From: Cytobacillus sp. NJ13
GTDB taxonomy: Bacteria > Bacillota > Bacilli > Bacillales > Cytobacillaceae
Direction of reading: 5' to 3'
Assembly (NCBI GenBank): GCA_030348385.1
Contig: JAUCFP010000006.1
Location: 1-64,000, forward strand
DNA: 64,000 bases
Part shown: one piece after another, positions 1-9,085 of the stretch
How positions within the stretch are numbered: position 1 is the stretch's first letter
Layout of the letters: every line of letters begins with the position of its first letter
The notes under the pieces: generated by a model
The model's input: only the letters and a program-made list of their open reading frames with translations
Databases searched by the model: none
Told to the model about the DNA's origin: nothing
Made by a program: the position numbers and the translations under genes

Positions 1-7
1 CCAAAAC

Positions 8-132
8 GAAAAGCGGAGGCGACTGTTCAACTTCGAGAGACGTTGGAGAGCCGGCCATTCAAATCCTGGTTTTGGGATTTGGAGGGACGGATCGAAACGG
101 CCGAGAAGTTAGGAGCCGAAGCTAGACAAGTC
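8..132 (-). repeat. Dispersed Bacillaceae intergenic repeat, copy 1
   Basis: Read on the minus strand it opens with a TGTCTAGCTTCGG-type end and closes with CGCCTCCGCTTTTC, the same two ends as copies near 23.5, 37.1, 50.5 and 63.6 kb. This copy is longer and has a different interior. It lies directly before the 23S-5S spacer of an rRNA operon, so it appears to sit inside rRNA transcript spacer DNA. No coding frame is convincing. Confidence 0.6.
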
Positions 133-206
133 ATTGGTGAATACTCGGCAAACACTTCTTCATGCATTATCTAGTTTTGAGGGAACGAAGTTTCTTCAAT
201 CAAATA

Positions 207-324
<118 letters not shown>

Positions 325-330
325 AAAAGA

Positions 331-357
331 AAGAGCACCTGATGGGTGCTCTTTTTT
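331..357 (+). terminator. rRNA operon terminator
   Basis: AAGAGCACC and GGTGCTCTT form a 9-bp stem around a short loop and run into TTTTTT, seven bases after the 5S end. The next 230 bases hold no gene I can support. Confidence 0.9.
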
Positions 358-587
358 GTTTGTTTGGATGATATAAAGAATCAAAATGTCTTATTTTTGA
401 ACTCTTCTTTGTAATGAAAAATACATACATATATGCGTCACATTCACCCATATATGTGCCAGAACTGAATTATTTTTGCGTCAATCCTCATTTTTTGTCT
501 GTTTTAAAAGTCAATTCCGTTTTCTGGAAAGATAAATGGTGCCAAATGTTTTATGACCATTTCATGTCCGCATGTATGGAATATGTA

Positions 588-1211
588 TTAAAACAAAAGC
601 TTATAAGCCTGCATCCCAAAATAAATCCCAAAGCCAATCAGCGATAAGCCAGATAATATGGAAATTAGAGCGAGAATCTTCCCGGTTAAAAATCTTCTGA
701 AGCTGCTGGCGACAGCTGCCATCGTTATGTCCCAGAGAAGAAGCCCTGTAAAAATTGCACCACTGTATAAAACAACATGAGCCTTGTCATACTCGGCTGC
801 TGTTTTGGCCAGAATAGAACCATAGATGCCAAGCCAAAACAGTATAGTTAAAGGATTTGACAATGACATGAGAAAGCCTGACATAAAGGATTTAACTTTT
901 GATTCATCTTTGGTTCTATAGCTTGAAACGACTTTCCCGGCACTTATTAGGGTTTCAAAGCCTGTGTATACAAGGACGAAAAATCCAAAGCACCATAAGA
1001 AAGCTTTCATGAATGGAATCTCAAGAAAGTGTACAACCCCCAAATAAACGGCCGCCATATATATGGCATCTGCTGTCATAGCCCCCAGCCCCACCAGCCA
1101 GGCATGGAAAAAGCCATTTTTTATTCCTTTATCCAACTGTGCAGCATTGATTGGACCGATTGGCGCTGCAAGCGACAGACCCAAGAAAACATAGCCTAGA
1201 AATATGCTCAT
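588..1211 (-). CDS. LysE/RhtB family amino-acid exporter
   Basis: A 207-residue integral membrane protein of the LysE/RhtB translocator family, which exports amino acids or related metabolites across the cytoplasmic membrane. The family signature is clear at the N-terminus: LGLSLAAPIGPINAAQL, with the conserved P-G/I-P-N arrangement, followed by five to six hydrophobic segments and an SLSNPLTILFW segment in the middle. The start is the ATG preceded by TAGGAG at good spacing, 13 codons inside the longest open frame. It stands alone, transcribed toward the rRNA operon. The substrate cannot be told from sequence. Confidence 0.88.
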   Translation of the reverse strand: MSIFLGYVFLGLSLAAPIGPINAAQLDKGIKNGFFHAWLVGLGAMTADAIYMAAVYLGVVHFLEIPFMKAFLWCFGFFVLVYTGFETLISAGKVVSSYRTKDESKVKSFMSGFLMSLSNPLTILFWLGIYGSILAKTAAEYDKAHVVLYSGAIFTGLLLWDITMAAVASSFRRFLTGKILALISILSGLSLIGFGIYFGMQAYKLLF

Positions 1212-1453
1212 AAGTGTACAGCTCCTAACTGCCAATACCTGTTTGTACAAAGTTTATTCAGTGTATTGGAAGGATAGGACAACTTTTAATCCAGAGCAAG
1301 TTATGAACAGCAGATTTGTAATCAGTTGCCATTGTCCATATAAACCTTGATCAAAAATCAGAAGGCTTACTCATTTCACTTTTTGACAAAGTAAGCATAA
1401 ATTTCTCAACCATGCAAAAAATAAAATGAAAAAAGCAGAGGAGAGTGTTACTT

Positions 1454-1633
1454 ATGGATGCAAAACGTGTGAAGCAAATTCTTTCATCATCAGCAGATAT
1501 CGAAGTAAAATACAATGGTGCTTCTGTGTGGATCGACAAGCTGAATGAGGATGGAAGAACAGCTACGGTACATTTGCGCGGTCCACTTGAAGAAAGATCC
1601 GAGGTAGAAATTGGAGAACTTACAGAATTGTAA
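1454..1633 (+). CDS. sspH: Small acid-soluble spore protein, H type
   Basis: A 59-residue protein with the H-type SASP pattern: an N-terminal MDAKRVKQIL segment, a central YNGASVWIDKL strand pair and a C-terminal acidic VEIGELTEL. Length equals that of B. subtilis SspH. H-type SASPs are minor proteins of the forespore core, made late in sporulation under forespore sigma factors. The ATG is chosen because GAGGAGAG lies about 10 bases upstream; a GTG three codons earlier overlaps that site. It is monocistronic, with its own terminator. Confidence 0.9.
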   Translation: MDAKRVKQILSSSADIEVKYNGASVWIDKLNEDGRTATVHLRGPLEERSEVEIGELTEL

Positions 1634-1644
1634 ATATGATCCTA

Positions 1645-1668
1645 AGCCGCCATATTGGCGGCTTTTAC
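1645..1668 (+). terminator. sspH terminator
   Basis: AGCCGCCA and TGGCGGCT form a perfect stem over a short loop, followed by TTT. It lies 12 bases after the sspH stop and also abuts the 3' end of the convergent small gene. Confidence 0.8.
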
Positions 1669-1669
1669 T

Positions 1670-1819
1670 CTATAATTCCTGATTGGATTCAGTTTCTGTA
1701 CGTTCATTTAAATACTGATTCTCAGCAGAAGCAAAGTTTACTGACTGCAGGCTGATATCTTTATCGATCCCATATAGATCTTTGCCCGTGTCTTCTAGAT
1801 TTTCATGCTTTCTTTCCAC
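1670..1819 (-). CDS. Small hypothetical hydrophilic protein
   Basis: A 49-residue, acidic and asparagine/glutamate-rich peptide of unknown function. It begins at GTG because a near-perfect AAAGGAGG lies eight bases upstream; the longer frame upstream has no ribosome site. There is no membrane segment or recognisable motif. Its composition resembles small spore-associated or stress proteins of bacilli, but I cannot place it in a family. It converges on sspH and shares the intervening terminator. Coding status rests on the ribosome site and frame only. Confidence 0.5.
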   Translation of the reverse strand: MERKHENLEDTGKDLYGIDKDISLQSVNFASAENQYLNERTETESNQEL

Positions 1820-1932
1820 ATCAGCTGCCTCCTTTAATAAAGTGTTTCCGTTAGTATAAACAGAGATTTTAAATATCATGAAAGGGAAATTGTACATAAA
1901 AATCCTAATTTATTTTATTTTGAGCTCAAGTA

Positions 1933-1962
1933 TTTACATAGGATACCGGGGTATAATATAAT
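1933..1962 (+). promoter_or_regulatory. csoR promoter with CsoR operator
   Basis: A TTTACA -35 and a TATAAT -10 lie 18 bp apart. The spacer carries the palindrome ATACCGGGGTAT (1943-1954), which matches the GC-centred operators bound by CsoR copper sensors. Binding here would block RNA polymerase, giving autoregulation of csoR-copZ and release by Cu(I). CsoR consensus is known; occupancy is inferred. Confidence 0.7.
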
Positions 1963-1984
1963 AAATATAAAGGAGGCTGATCAA

Positions 1985-2326
1985 ATGGCTTTTGAATTGG
2001 AAAATGAGGATTTATCGTCTGAAAGCTGCTGTTCGATTGAATCGGAGCGAAAAAGTCATCACTCAGAAAAAGTTAAAAGGAATTTGACAACCCGTTTAAA
2101 TCGGATTGAAGGTCAGATACGCGGAATAAAAGGACTTATTGACAGAGACGTGTATTGTGACGATATTATAACACAAATTTCTGCAACGCAGTCTGCTTTG
2201 AATAGCGTAGCAAAGCTATTGCTTGAGGGCCATTTGAAAAGCTGTGTGGTTGAAAGAATCCACGAAGGCGATGAAGAAGTGCTTGATGAATTTTTAGTCA
2301 CTATTCAAAAACTAATGAAAAAATAA
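1985..2326 (+). CDS. csoR: Copper-sensing transcriptional repressor CsoR
   Basis: A 113-residue all-helical DUF156 repressor that dissociates from DNA on binding Cu(I). The copper ligand triad is intact: Cys58 in YCDDIITQISA, then His83 and Cys87 in EGHLKSC, spaced as in B. subtilis CsoR (Cys45, His70, Cys74). The N-terminus is about 13 residues longer and contains a CC pair and an HH pair that could touch metal. AAGGAGG precedes the ATG. It is followed 17 bases later by copZ, and both it and copA carry candidate CsoR operators. Confidence 0.93.
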   Translation: MAFELENEDLSSESCCSIESERKSHHSEKVKRNLTTRLNRIEGQIRGIKGLIDRDVYCDDIITQISATQSALNSVAKLLLEGHLKSCVVERIHEGDEEVLDEFLVTIQKLMKK

Positions 2327-2343
2327 TTGGAGGTTTAATTATT

Positions 2344-2550
2344 ATGGAAAGTGTAACTTTAAAAGTTAGGGGAATGTCTTGCGGACATTGTGTAAAAGCG
2401 GTAGAAGGCAGTGTCGGCAAACTAAATGGTGTTGATAAAGTAGCGGTTGAACTTGATAATGGCCAGGTGCAGGTTCAATTTGACTCATCAGCAGTTACAC
2501 TTGAGCAAATCAAAGAAACAATTGACGATCAAGGCTATGATGTAGAGTAA
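2344..2550 (+). CDS. copZ: Copper chaperone CopZ
   Basis: A 68-residue heavy-metal-associated (HMA) domain protein that carries Cu(I) in the cytosol and hands it to CopA. The Cu-binding MSCGHC motif is near residue 11-16, within the typical beta-alpha-beta-beta-alpha-beta length. It is the second gene of the csoR-copZ unit, preceded by TTGGAGG, and is followed by a terminator, so copA is transcribed separately. Confidence 0.95.
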   Translation: MESVTLKVRGMSCGHCVKAVEGSVGKLNGVDKVAVELDNGQVQVQFDSSAVTLEQIKETIDDQGYDVE

Positions 2551-2561
2551 TATATCTGGAA

Positions 2562-2597
2562 AGAACGTGTGAATAAAATGCACGTTCTCTTTTTTTA
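2562..2597 (+). terminator. csoR-copZ terminator
   Basis: AGAACGTG and CACGTTCT pair over an 11-base loop and are followed by CTTTTTTT. It separates csoR-copZ from the copA promoter. Confidence 0.85.
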
Positions 2598-2644
2598 ATA
2601 AATAGGAAACTGTAAAAATGAGTAATTTGTCTGGATTTTTTTTA

Positions 2645-2673
2645 TTGACATATAGGGTAGAGGGGTATAGTAT
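2645..2673 (+). promoter_or_regulatory. copA promoter with CsoR-like operator
   Basis: A consensus TTGACA is followed 17 bp later by TAGTAT as the probable -10. The spacer holds TATAGGGTAGAGGGGTATA, a GC-centred pseudo-palindrome like the one ahead of csoR. This makes copA a second target of the same copper repressor. Confidence 0.6.
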
Positions 2674-2714
2674 TTTAAGTGTAAGGAACATCGTATAATA
2701 AAGGAGTGGGAGTT

Positions 2715-5150
2715 ATGGGTGATGCAGCCCTAAAAGAGGTTCACCTTTCAATATCAGGCATGACATGTGCAGCCTGTTCGTCTCGAATAGAGAAAGGCTT
2801 AAATAAGCTCGACGGCGTCCAGGAAGCAAGTGTCAATCTTGCTTTAGAAAAAGCAGCAATTAAATATAATCCTGAAGTAACTTCTGTAGAAGCTTTTGAG
2901 AAAAAAATTGAGGATTTAGGTTATTCGGTAGTATCTGAGAAAGCCGAGTTAGAATTGCTGGGCATGACTTGCGCTGCTTGCTCTGGAAGGATTGAAAAAG
3001 GACTTAATAAGCTTCCAGGCGTCAAACAAGCTGTAGTCAATCTGGCTCTTGAAACTGGCACTGTTGAATACAATCCTGAACAAATCTCCATCCAGGACAT
3101 GATAAAGAAAGTGGAGAATTTAGGGTATCAGGCAAAAATAAAAAAGGATAATGCCGGAGATATCGAAGGATATCGGGAAAAGGAAATTGAAAAACAAAAA
3201 GGCAAGTTCATTTTCTCGTTAATACTTTCCATTCCTTTATTCTGGTCCATGGTTGGACATTTCGAGTTTACATCATTCATTTATGTTCCCGATATGTTTA
3301 TGAATCCTTGGGTGCAGCTGGCGCTTGCAGCTCCCGTGCAATTTTTAATAGGAAAGCAATTTTATGTCGGGGCATATAAGGCATTAAAAAATAAGAGCGC
3401 CAATATGGATGTGCTGGTTGCACTCGGTACTTCTGCTGCTTTTTTCTATAGCTTATACCAATCAATTTTATCAATTGGCAGCAATGCACATATGGTGGAA
3501 CTCTATTACGAAACAAGTGCCATCCTTATAACATTAATAATCTTAGGCAAACTGTTTGAAGCACGGGCTAAGGGACGTTCTTCTGAAGCGATCAAAAAGC
3601 TTATGGGTCTGCAGGCAAAAACTGCGACTGTCTTAAGGGAAGGGGAAGAAATTGAAATTCCCCTTGAAGAGGTCATTGCTGGAGAAATCATATATGTCAA
3701 GCCAGGTGAAAAAATTCCGGTTGATGGTGAAATTATCGAAGGGCAGTCTGCTTTGGATGAATCCATGCTGACAGGGGAAAGTGTACCTGTTGATAAAACA
3801 GCAGGCGACACAGTTATTGGATCCACCATTAACAAAAATGGTTTCCTGAAAATTAAAGCCACAAAAGTTGGCAAAGATACAGCATTGTCACAGATTATAA
3901 AAGTGGTTGAAGAAGCGCAAGGTTCAAAAGCCCCCATACAGCGAATGGCAGACAGGATCTCTGGGATATTCGTTCCCATTGTTGTGACTATAGCTGTGGT
4001 TACATTCCTGGTGTGGTATATATGGGTAAGTCCTGGAAATTTTGCAGAAGCACTCGAAAAATTGATTGCCGTCCTGGTGATTGCATGTCCATGTGCACTG
4101 GGTCTGGCGACGCCAACCTCTATAATGGCAGGTTCCGGCCGGGCGGCGGAATATGGGGTTCTTTTTAAAGGCGGAGAGCACTTGGAACTCACACATGAAA
4201 TCACTACAGTCGTTCTTGATAAAACTGGAACAGTTACACATGGAAAACCGGTTTTAACAGATGTGATTACGGAAGGCGACATAGAAGAGAGGACATTTCT
4301 CCAGCTTGTAGGGTCAGCGGAGAAACAGTCTGAGCATCCATTGGCTGAAGCGATCGTAAAGGGAATAAAGGATAAAGGGATCACGCTATCTAATCCTGAG
4401 GAATTTGAAGCTATTCCCGGGTATGGAATTAAAGCAAAAGTGGAAGGCAAAGACCTTCTAATAGGTACAAGAAGATTAATGGACAAATACGGTGTTAAAG
4501 TCCAGTCAGCCAAACTTGAAATGGAAACACTTGAGGAAAATGGAAAAACGGCAATGCTTGTCGCGGCTGATGGCAAATATGCAGGTATCGTGGCAGTTGC
4601 GGATACAATAAAGGAAACTTCCAGAGATGCAATCAATCGCTTAAGGAAACTGGGGATTGAAGTCATTATGATTACGGGAGATAACAAACGTACGGCTCAG
4701 GCAATAGCTGAGGAAGTGGGCATAGACTCTGCAATTGCAGAGGTTTTACCTGAAGGCAAGGCAGAAGAAGTAAAAAAACTTCAGAACCAGGGAAAAAAAG
4801 TCGCCATGGTCGGCGATGGCATAAACGATGCACCTGCACTTGCTGTAGCTGATATTGGAATGGCGATAGGAACCGGTACAGACGTTGCGATGGAAGCAGC
4901 TGATATTACTCTAATGAGAGGGGATTTAAATAGTATTGCAGACGCGATACAAATGAGTAAAAAAACCATAAGGAATATAAAACAAAATCTTTTCTGGGCA
5001 TTTGCATACAATACACTTGGCATCCCTGTAGCTGCGTTAGGGTTCCTTGCACCTTGGCTTGCCGGCGCTGCAATGGCGTTCAGCTCCGTATCTGTCGTTT
5101 TAAACGCACTTCGATTACAAAGAGTAAAAATTAATGAAAAAAATGTTTAA
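2715..5150 (+). CDS. copA: Copper-exporting P1B-type ATPase CopA
   Basis: An 811-residue Cu(I) export ATPase of the cytoplasmic membrane. Two N-terminal HMA domains carry GMTCAAC at residues 15-21 and 83-89. The membrane CPC motif is at 458-460 and the phosphorylated aspartate is Asp502 in DKTGT; the [10 protein letters not shown] hinge is present near the C-terminus. The start is the ATG eight bases after AAAGGAG, three codons inside the longest frame. It receives copper from CopZ. A 42-residue membrane protein follows 18 bases downstream and is likely cotranscribed. Confidence 0.97.
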   Translation: MGDAALKEVHLSISGMTCAACSSRIEKGLNKLDGVQEASVNLALEKAAIKYNPEVTSVEAFEKKIEDLGYSVVSEKAELELLGMTCAACSGRIEKGLNKLPGVKQAVVNLALETGTVEYNPEQISIQDMIKKVENLGYQAKIKKDNAGDIEGYREKEIEKQKGKFIFSLILSIPLFWSMVGHFEFTSFIYVPDMFMNPWVQLALAAPVQFLIGKQFYVGAYKALKNKSANMDVLVALGTSAAFFYSLYQSILSIGSNAHMVELYYETSAILITLIILGKLFEARAKGRSSEAIKKLMGLQAKTATVLREGEEIEIPLEEVIAGEIIYVKPGEKIPVDGEIIEGQSALDESMLTGESVPVDKTAGDTVIGSTINKNGFLKIKATKVGKDTALSQIIKVVEEAQGSKAPIQRMADRISGIFVPIVVTIAVVTFLVWYIWVSPGNFAEALEKLIAVLVIACPCALGLATPTSIMAGSGRAAEYGVLFKGGEHLELTHEITTVVLDKTGTVTHGKPVLTDVITEGDIEERTFLQLVGSAEKQSEHPLAEAIVKGIKDKGITLSNPEEFEAIPGYGIKAKVEGKDLLIGTRRLMDKYGVKVQSAKLEMETLEENGKTAMLVAADGKYAGIVAVADTIKETSRDAINRLRKLGIEVIMITGDNKRTAQAIAEEVGIDSAIAEVLPEGKAEEVKKLQNQGKKVAMVGDGINDAPALAVADIGMAIGTGTDVAMEAADITLMRGDLNSIADAIQMSKKTIRNIKQNLFWAFAYNTLGIPVAALGFLAPWLAGAAMAFSSVSVVLNALRLQRVKINEKNV

Positions 5151-5168
5151 TTGGAGGGGCTGATGTAA

Positions 5169-5297
5169 ATGAAAAAATGGGCAGGTGCAGCGATTGCTTA
5201 CCTCGTTCTTGTAATGGCAGTTTATGCTGCATATGACTCTTTTTGGGCTACCCCAGAGCCGGTACCTCATGATATTGAAATGGAAAATCATGAATGA
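5169..5297 (+). CDS. Small single-span membrane protein after copA
   Basis: A 42-residue frame that starts MKKWAGAAIAYLVLVM, with one hydrophobic span (about residues 4-22) and a short acidic, His-containing tail that includes PHDIEMENHE. GGAGGGG lies about nine bases before the ATG, and copA ends 18 bases upstream with no terminator between, so it is probably the last gene of the copA transcript. I do not recognise the family. The His/Glu/Met-rich tail could bind metal on one face of the membrane, which is speculative. Confidence 0.65.
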   Translation: MKKWAGAAIAYLVLVMAVYAAYDSFWATPEPVPHDIEMENHE

Positions 5298-5304
5298 GAA
5301 AAAA

Positions 5305-5337
5305 AGAGCAGAGGGAAATCCCCCTCTGCTCTTTTTT
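5305..5337 (+). terminator. copA operon terminator
   Basis: AGAGCAGAGGG and CCCTCTGCTCT form an 11-bp stem with a short AAATCC-type loop, followed by TTTTTT. Confidence 0.92.
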
Positions 5338-5434
5338 CGAACATTGACGGATAAAAATTTGTAATCTTTTTCTCTATATGATAGAATCGTCTACAATATA
5401 TAGTATATATTTTAAAGATTAAAAACTACATATA

Positions 5435-5613
5435 GATCGTGATTGGTGTCCTAAGTGGACTTAATAGGGAATTCGGTGTAAAACCGAAGCTGTCCCCGCA
5501 ACTGTAAGTGCAGACGAAAAAAGCATGCCACTGTACAAAACGCTTCATGGCGCTTGTATGGGAAGGGCTTTTAGTAGAGTGAAGCACAAGCCAGGAGACC
5601 TGCCAGGGCGATC
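5435..5613 (+). promoter_or_regulatory. Cobalamin riboswitch
   Basis: The core carries a GGGAATTCGGTGTAAAACCG block, CTGTCCCCGCAACTGTAAG and the B12 box AAGCCAGGAGACCTGCC. The outer GATCGT (5435-5440) pairs with GCGATC (5608-5613) as helix P1. The same GCGATCG can instead pair with CGATCGC at 5650-5656, extended by GTTTC/GAAAC, giving an exclusive alternative fold. A TTGTAA/TAGAAT promoter at about 5359-5387 is plausible. The class is ligand-repressed, so adenosylcobalamin should shut off the downstream reductase genes. Confidence 0.95.
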
Positions 5614-5702
5614 GAAAGTTTCTTATCTTCGGGGATTGAGATGATGAAACGATCGCGTAATGGCCGTTTTTTCATTTCTTGCTGCTATTATTCTATCGTT
5701 TG

Positions 5703-5733
5703 ATCCGCTCATTTTCCGGGCGGATTTTTATTT
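5703..5733 (+). terminator. Riboswitch-linked attenuator
   Basis: ATCCGC and GCGGAT form a stem over an 11-base loop, followed by TTTTATTTT. It lies between the riboswitch and the nrdE ribosome site, where an attenuator would stop transcription when cobalamin is bound. Confidence 0.75.
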
Positions 5734-5753
5734 TGCCTTTAGGAGGAAGTAAG

Positions 5754-7976
5754 ATGGTCCAAACCATACAACCGATAAAAATTTTAGAAGAACTTAAGTC
5801 AGAATTTCCGCAGCTCGACATTGGGCAGTTATTAAAAAGGAATGAAGAAATGAACCAGCTGGGAGCGGAGGCAATGTATGATCAGCTTATATTGGATTGT
5901 TTATCATTTATCAGCATTGATGAGCCTGATTGGACTTTTGCCGCTTCACGCCTGCTTCTTAAGAAGCTCTATATTGAGTCTGGAAAAAATAGAGAATGCC
6001 AGCCGGATGATTGCTACAAACATTTTTATACATTAATTGAACGGCTGACTGCTTTGGGAATTTATGAACAGGATTTATTACATGTGTACTCAAAGGATGA
6101 AATAAATGAGCTGGCCTATTTTATTAGGAAAGAAAATGACTGCTTATTTACATATTTGGGGTTAAAAATGCTTGCTGACCGATATCTTGCCAGGGACAAA
6201 CAGAAAAATCTCTATGAGCTTCCACAGGAGCGATTCTTGATCATCAGCATGGTGCTGATGAAAAAGGAGCCGAAGGATAAGCGGCTTGAACTTGTTAAAG
6301 AAGCTTACTGGGCAATGAGTGGTTTGTATATGACTGTTGCCACTCCAACATTGGCTAATGCAGGGAAAAACTGGGGACAGCTTTCAAGCTGTTTCATTGA
6401 GACCGTTGATGACAGTCTTGATTCCATATATGACAGTAATACCGATATTGCATCATTGTCTAAAAATGGTGGGGGAATCGGTGTTTATTTGGGTAAAATC
6501 CGCAGCAGAGGCAGTGATATTAAAGGATTTAAGGGGGCATCTTCAGGTGTGATTCCCTGGATGAAGCAGCTGAATAACACAGCCGTCAGTGTTGATCAGC
6601 TGGGACAAAGGCAGGGTGCTATAAGCGTCTATTTGGATATCTGGCATAAAGATATCTTCTCGTTTCTTGATGCAAAGCTAAACAATGGAGATGAAAGGCA
6701 GCGAACACATGATTTATTCACAGGTGTCTGCATTCCGGATTTGTTTATGGAAAAAGTAGAAAGCCGAGGATATTGGTATTTATTTGATCCCCATGAAGTC
6801 CGCAAGGTAATGGGCTTTTCACTGGAAGATTTTTATGACGAAGGAGAAGGCGAAGGTTCATTCCGCCAGAAATATAAAGAGTGCATAGATAACCCGAATC
6901 TGTCAAGGGAAAAAGTGCCTGCAATCGAGATAATGAAATCCATCATGAGAAGCCAGCTTGAAACAGGGACACCATTCATGTTTTACCGGGATGAAGTAAA
7001 TCGGAAAAATGCCAATTCACATTGCGGAATGATTTATTGTACAAACCTGTGCACTGAAATCGTACAAAACCAAAGTGTTACAAAGAGGGTTGAAGAATAT
7101 ACAAGGGATGGGAGAATTATTATTGAAAAACAGCCAGGAGACTTCGTTGTCTGCAATCTTTCATCCATCAATCTTGCAAGGGCCGTGAGTGAGGAAGTAC
7201 TTGAAAGGCTTGTGCCAATTCAGGTGCGAATGCTTGATAATGTCATTGATATTAATAGTATTCCAGTTCCTCAGGGGCAGATCACAAATCAAAAGTACCG
7301 TGCGATTGGACTGGGGACTTTTGGATGGCATCACCTTCTTGCATTGAAAAAAATCACATGGGAAAGCGAAGAAGCAGAAGAATTCGCTGACATTCTATAT
7401 GAAAAAATTGCTTTTTTAGCGATAAAAAGTTCTATGAACCTGGCAAAAGAAAAAGGAAGCTATTCAGCCTTTAAAGGCTCTGATTGGCAAACGGGTGCCT
7501 ACTTTGAAAAACGGGGGTATCTGGAAGAAAATTCAGACTTGGACTGGGCCGCATTGTGCGAAGAGGTAAGTGAATTTGGAATTCGAAATGCCTATTTGCT
7601 GGCGGTAGCCCCAAATGCATCAACTGCCTTAATTGCAGGAAGCACTCCAAGTATTGATCCTATATTCAACAAGCAGTATTCCGAAGAGAAAAAGGATTAT
7701 CGGATCCCTGTGACAGCTCCTGATATTAACAGTGAGACCATTTGGTATTACAAATCTGCTTATCATATTAACCAGGAGTGGAGCATCAGGCAGAATGCAA
7801 ACAGACAAAAACATATAGATCAAGCTATTTCATTTAATTTCTATATTCCTAACCATATTAAAGCAATCGATCTTTTGAATCTGCATCTTTCAGCATGGAA
7901 GAAAAAATTAAAAACAACTTATTATATCCGTTCAACTTCATCTGAGGTTGAAGACTGTGAATCTTGCTCAAGCTAA
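5754..7976 (+). CDS. nrdE: Class I ribonucleoside-diphosphate reductase, alpha subunit
   Basis: A 740-residue catalytic subunit that reduces ribonucleoside diphosphates to deoxy forms in the cytosol. The active-site triad is Asn431, Cys433 and Glu435 in NLCTEI, the cysteine partner lies in VVCNLSS, the radical-relay pair is Tyr723-Tyr724 and the C-terminal shuttle cysteines are Cys735 and Cys738. The N-terminus is too short for a complete ATP-cone allosteric domain. The start is the ATG after AGGAGG; the open frame extends upstream only through the attenuator. It is the first gene under the cobalamin riboswitch, and nrdI is absent nearby. Confidence 0.95.
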   Translation: MVQTIQPIKILEELKSEFPQLDIGQLLKRNEEMNQLGAEAMYDQLILDCLSFISIDEPDWTFAASRLLLKKLYIESGKNRECQPDDCYKHFYTLIERLTALGIYEQDLLHVYSKDEINELAYFIRKENDCLFTYLGLKMLADRYLARDKQKNLYELPQERFLIISMVLMKKEPKDKRLELVKEAYWAMSGLYMTVATPTLANAGKNWGQLSSCFIETVDDSLDSIYDSNTDIASLSKNGGGIGVYLGKIRSRGSDIKGFKGASSGVIPWMKQLNNTAVSVDQLGQRQGAISVYLDIWHKDIFSFLDAKLNNGDERQRTHDLFTGVCIPDLFMEKVESRGYWYLFDPHEVRKVMGFSLEDFYDEGEGEGSFRQKYKECIDNPNLSREKVPAIEIMKSIMRSQLETGTPFMFYRDEVNRKNANSHCGMIYCTNLCTEIVQNQSVTKRVEEYTRDGRIIIEKQPGDFVVCNLSSINLARAVSEEVLERLVPIQVRMLDNVIDINSIPVPQGQITNQKYRAIGLGTFGWHHLLALKKITWESEEAEEFADILYEKIAFLAIKSSMNLAKEKGSYSAFKGSDWQTGAYFEKRGYLEENSDLDWAALCEEVSEFGIRNAYLLAVAPNASTALIAGSTPSIDPIFNKQYSEEKKDYRIPVTAPDINSETIWYYKSAYHINQEWSIRQNANRQKHIDQAISFNFYIPNHIKAIDLLNLHLSAWKKKLKTTYYIRSTSSEVEDCESCSS

Positions 7977-7987
7977 AGGAGGACCTT

Positions 7988-9025
7988 ATGAATACCCTAA
8001 AAAAACGGCTAATTATTAATCAATCGGCGCCAAACAAATCAACTTCAATCATCAACGGGGAATGCTCCAATATTCTTAATTGGGATGATGTTCGGTTCGC
8101 ATGGGCATATCCGAAGTATAAAAAAATGCTTGCTAACTTTTGGACGCCTTTCGAAATAAACATGTCACAGGACATTAAGCAATTTCCGGAATTAACGAAA
8201 AGTGAACAAGATGCATTTCTGAAAATTATTGGGCTGCTCGCATTGCTCGACAGCATCCAGACGGATTATGCCGGAAAAGTTGCTGATTATATTACTGACT
8301 CAAGCATATCAGCACTTATGATCATACTTGCACAGCAAGAGGTGATTCATAATCATTCATATTCCTATGTTCTATCAAGCCTTGTTCCCAAACAAAAACA
8401 GGATGAGGTTTTTGAATTCTGGCGTACAGAACCTATATTAGCTGAAAGAAATGAATTTGTTGTGAACGGATATAAAGATTTTGCAGAGAATCCAAGCGCA
8501 GAGAACCTGTTGAAATCTATTGTTTTTGATGTCGTTCTGGAGGGGCTTTTCTTTTATTCAGGCTTTGCATTCTTTTATCACCTGGCCAGAAATCAGAAAA
8601 TGGTAGCCGCCTCAACGATGATTAATTACATCAACCGGGATGAACAAATCCATGTAGATTTGTTTGTTAAAATATTTAAAGAAATTCTGCAGGAAAATCC
8701 GGAACTTAATACTAATGAATTAAGTGAATTCGTCAAGGAAACATTTAAAAGAGCAGCTGAACTGGAGATTGTATGGGCCCGCGATGTGATCGGCAGCAAA
8801 ACAGAAGGCATCCTGCTGTCTGACGTTGAAGCTTATATTAAATTTTATGCCAATGTCCGCTGCAATCAGCTGGGATATGAACGGCCGTTTGAAGGCTATC
8901 GGACCAATCCGCTCCGCTGGATAGTAGCTTATGAGCAGGTTGACCATGGGAAGTCCGATTTCTTTGAGCAAAAATCGCGGCAATATACAAAAGTTCAAAT
9001 TGATAATGGGTTTGATGAATTATAA
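7988..9025 (+). CDS. nrdF: Class I ribonucleotide reductase, beta subunit
   Basis: A 345-residue ferritin-like subunit that holds the metal-radical cofactor for NrdE. The first ligand helix has Glu118, His121 and the candidate radical Tyr125 in EVIHNHSYSY; the second pair of ligands lies in LEGLFF and NRDEQIH. AAAGGAGG is well placed before the chosen ATG, and the gap to nrdE is 11 bases, so both depend on the riboswitch. I cannot tell from sequence whether the cofactor is di-iron or di-manganese. Confidence 0.95.
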   Translation: MNTLKKRLIINQSAPNKSTSIINGECSNILNWDDVRFAWAYPKYKKMLANFWTPFEINMSQDIKQFPELTKSEQDAFLKIIGLLALLDSIQTDYAGKVADYITDSSISALMIILAQQEVIHNHSYSYVLSSLVPKQKQDEVFEFWRTEPILAERNEFVVNGYKDFAENPSAENLLKSIVFDVVLEGLFFYSGFAFFYHLARNQKMVAASTMINYINRDEQIHVDLFVKIFKEILQENPELNTNELSEFVKETFKRAAELEIVWARDVIGSKTEGILLSDVEAYIKFYANVRCNQLGYERPFEGYRTNPLRWIVAYEQVDHGKSDFFEQKSRQYTKVQIDNGFDEL

Positions 9026-9050
9026 AGGTTATCCGGATATATAAAATAAA

Positions 9051-9083
9051 AAAGATTCTGCTTTGGGGGCAGAATCTTTTTTT
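9051..9083. terminator. Bidirectional terminator, nrdF / bioB
   Basis: AAGATTCTGC and GCAGAATCTT form a 10-bp stem. There is a T-run on the plus side and an A-run on the other, so it can end both convergent transcripts. Confidence 0.9.
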
Positions 9084-9085
9084 TA

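Noticed and set aside
414..647. 77-residue frame between 5S and the LysE gene
   Set aside because: No ribosome site, no recognisable product, and it overlaps the 3' end of the LysE gene.
3506..4687. 393-residue minus-strand frame inside copA
   Set aside because: Shadow of copA; no ribosome site, Ser/Pro/Thr-rich composition typical of antisense frames.
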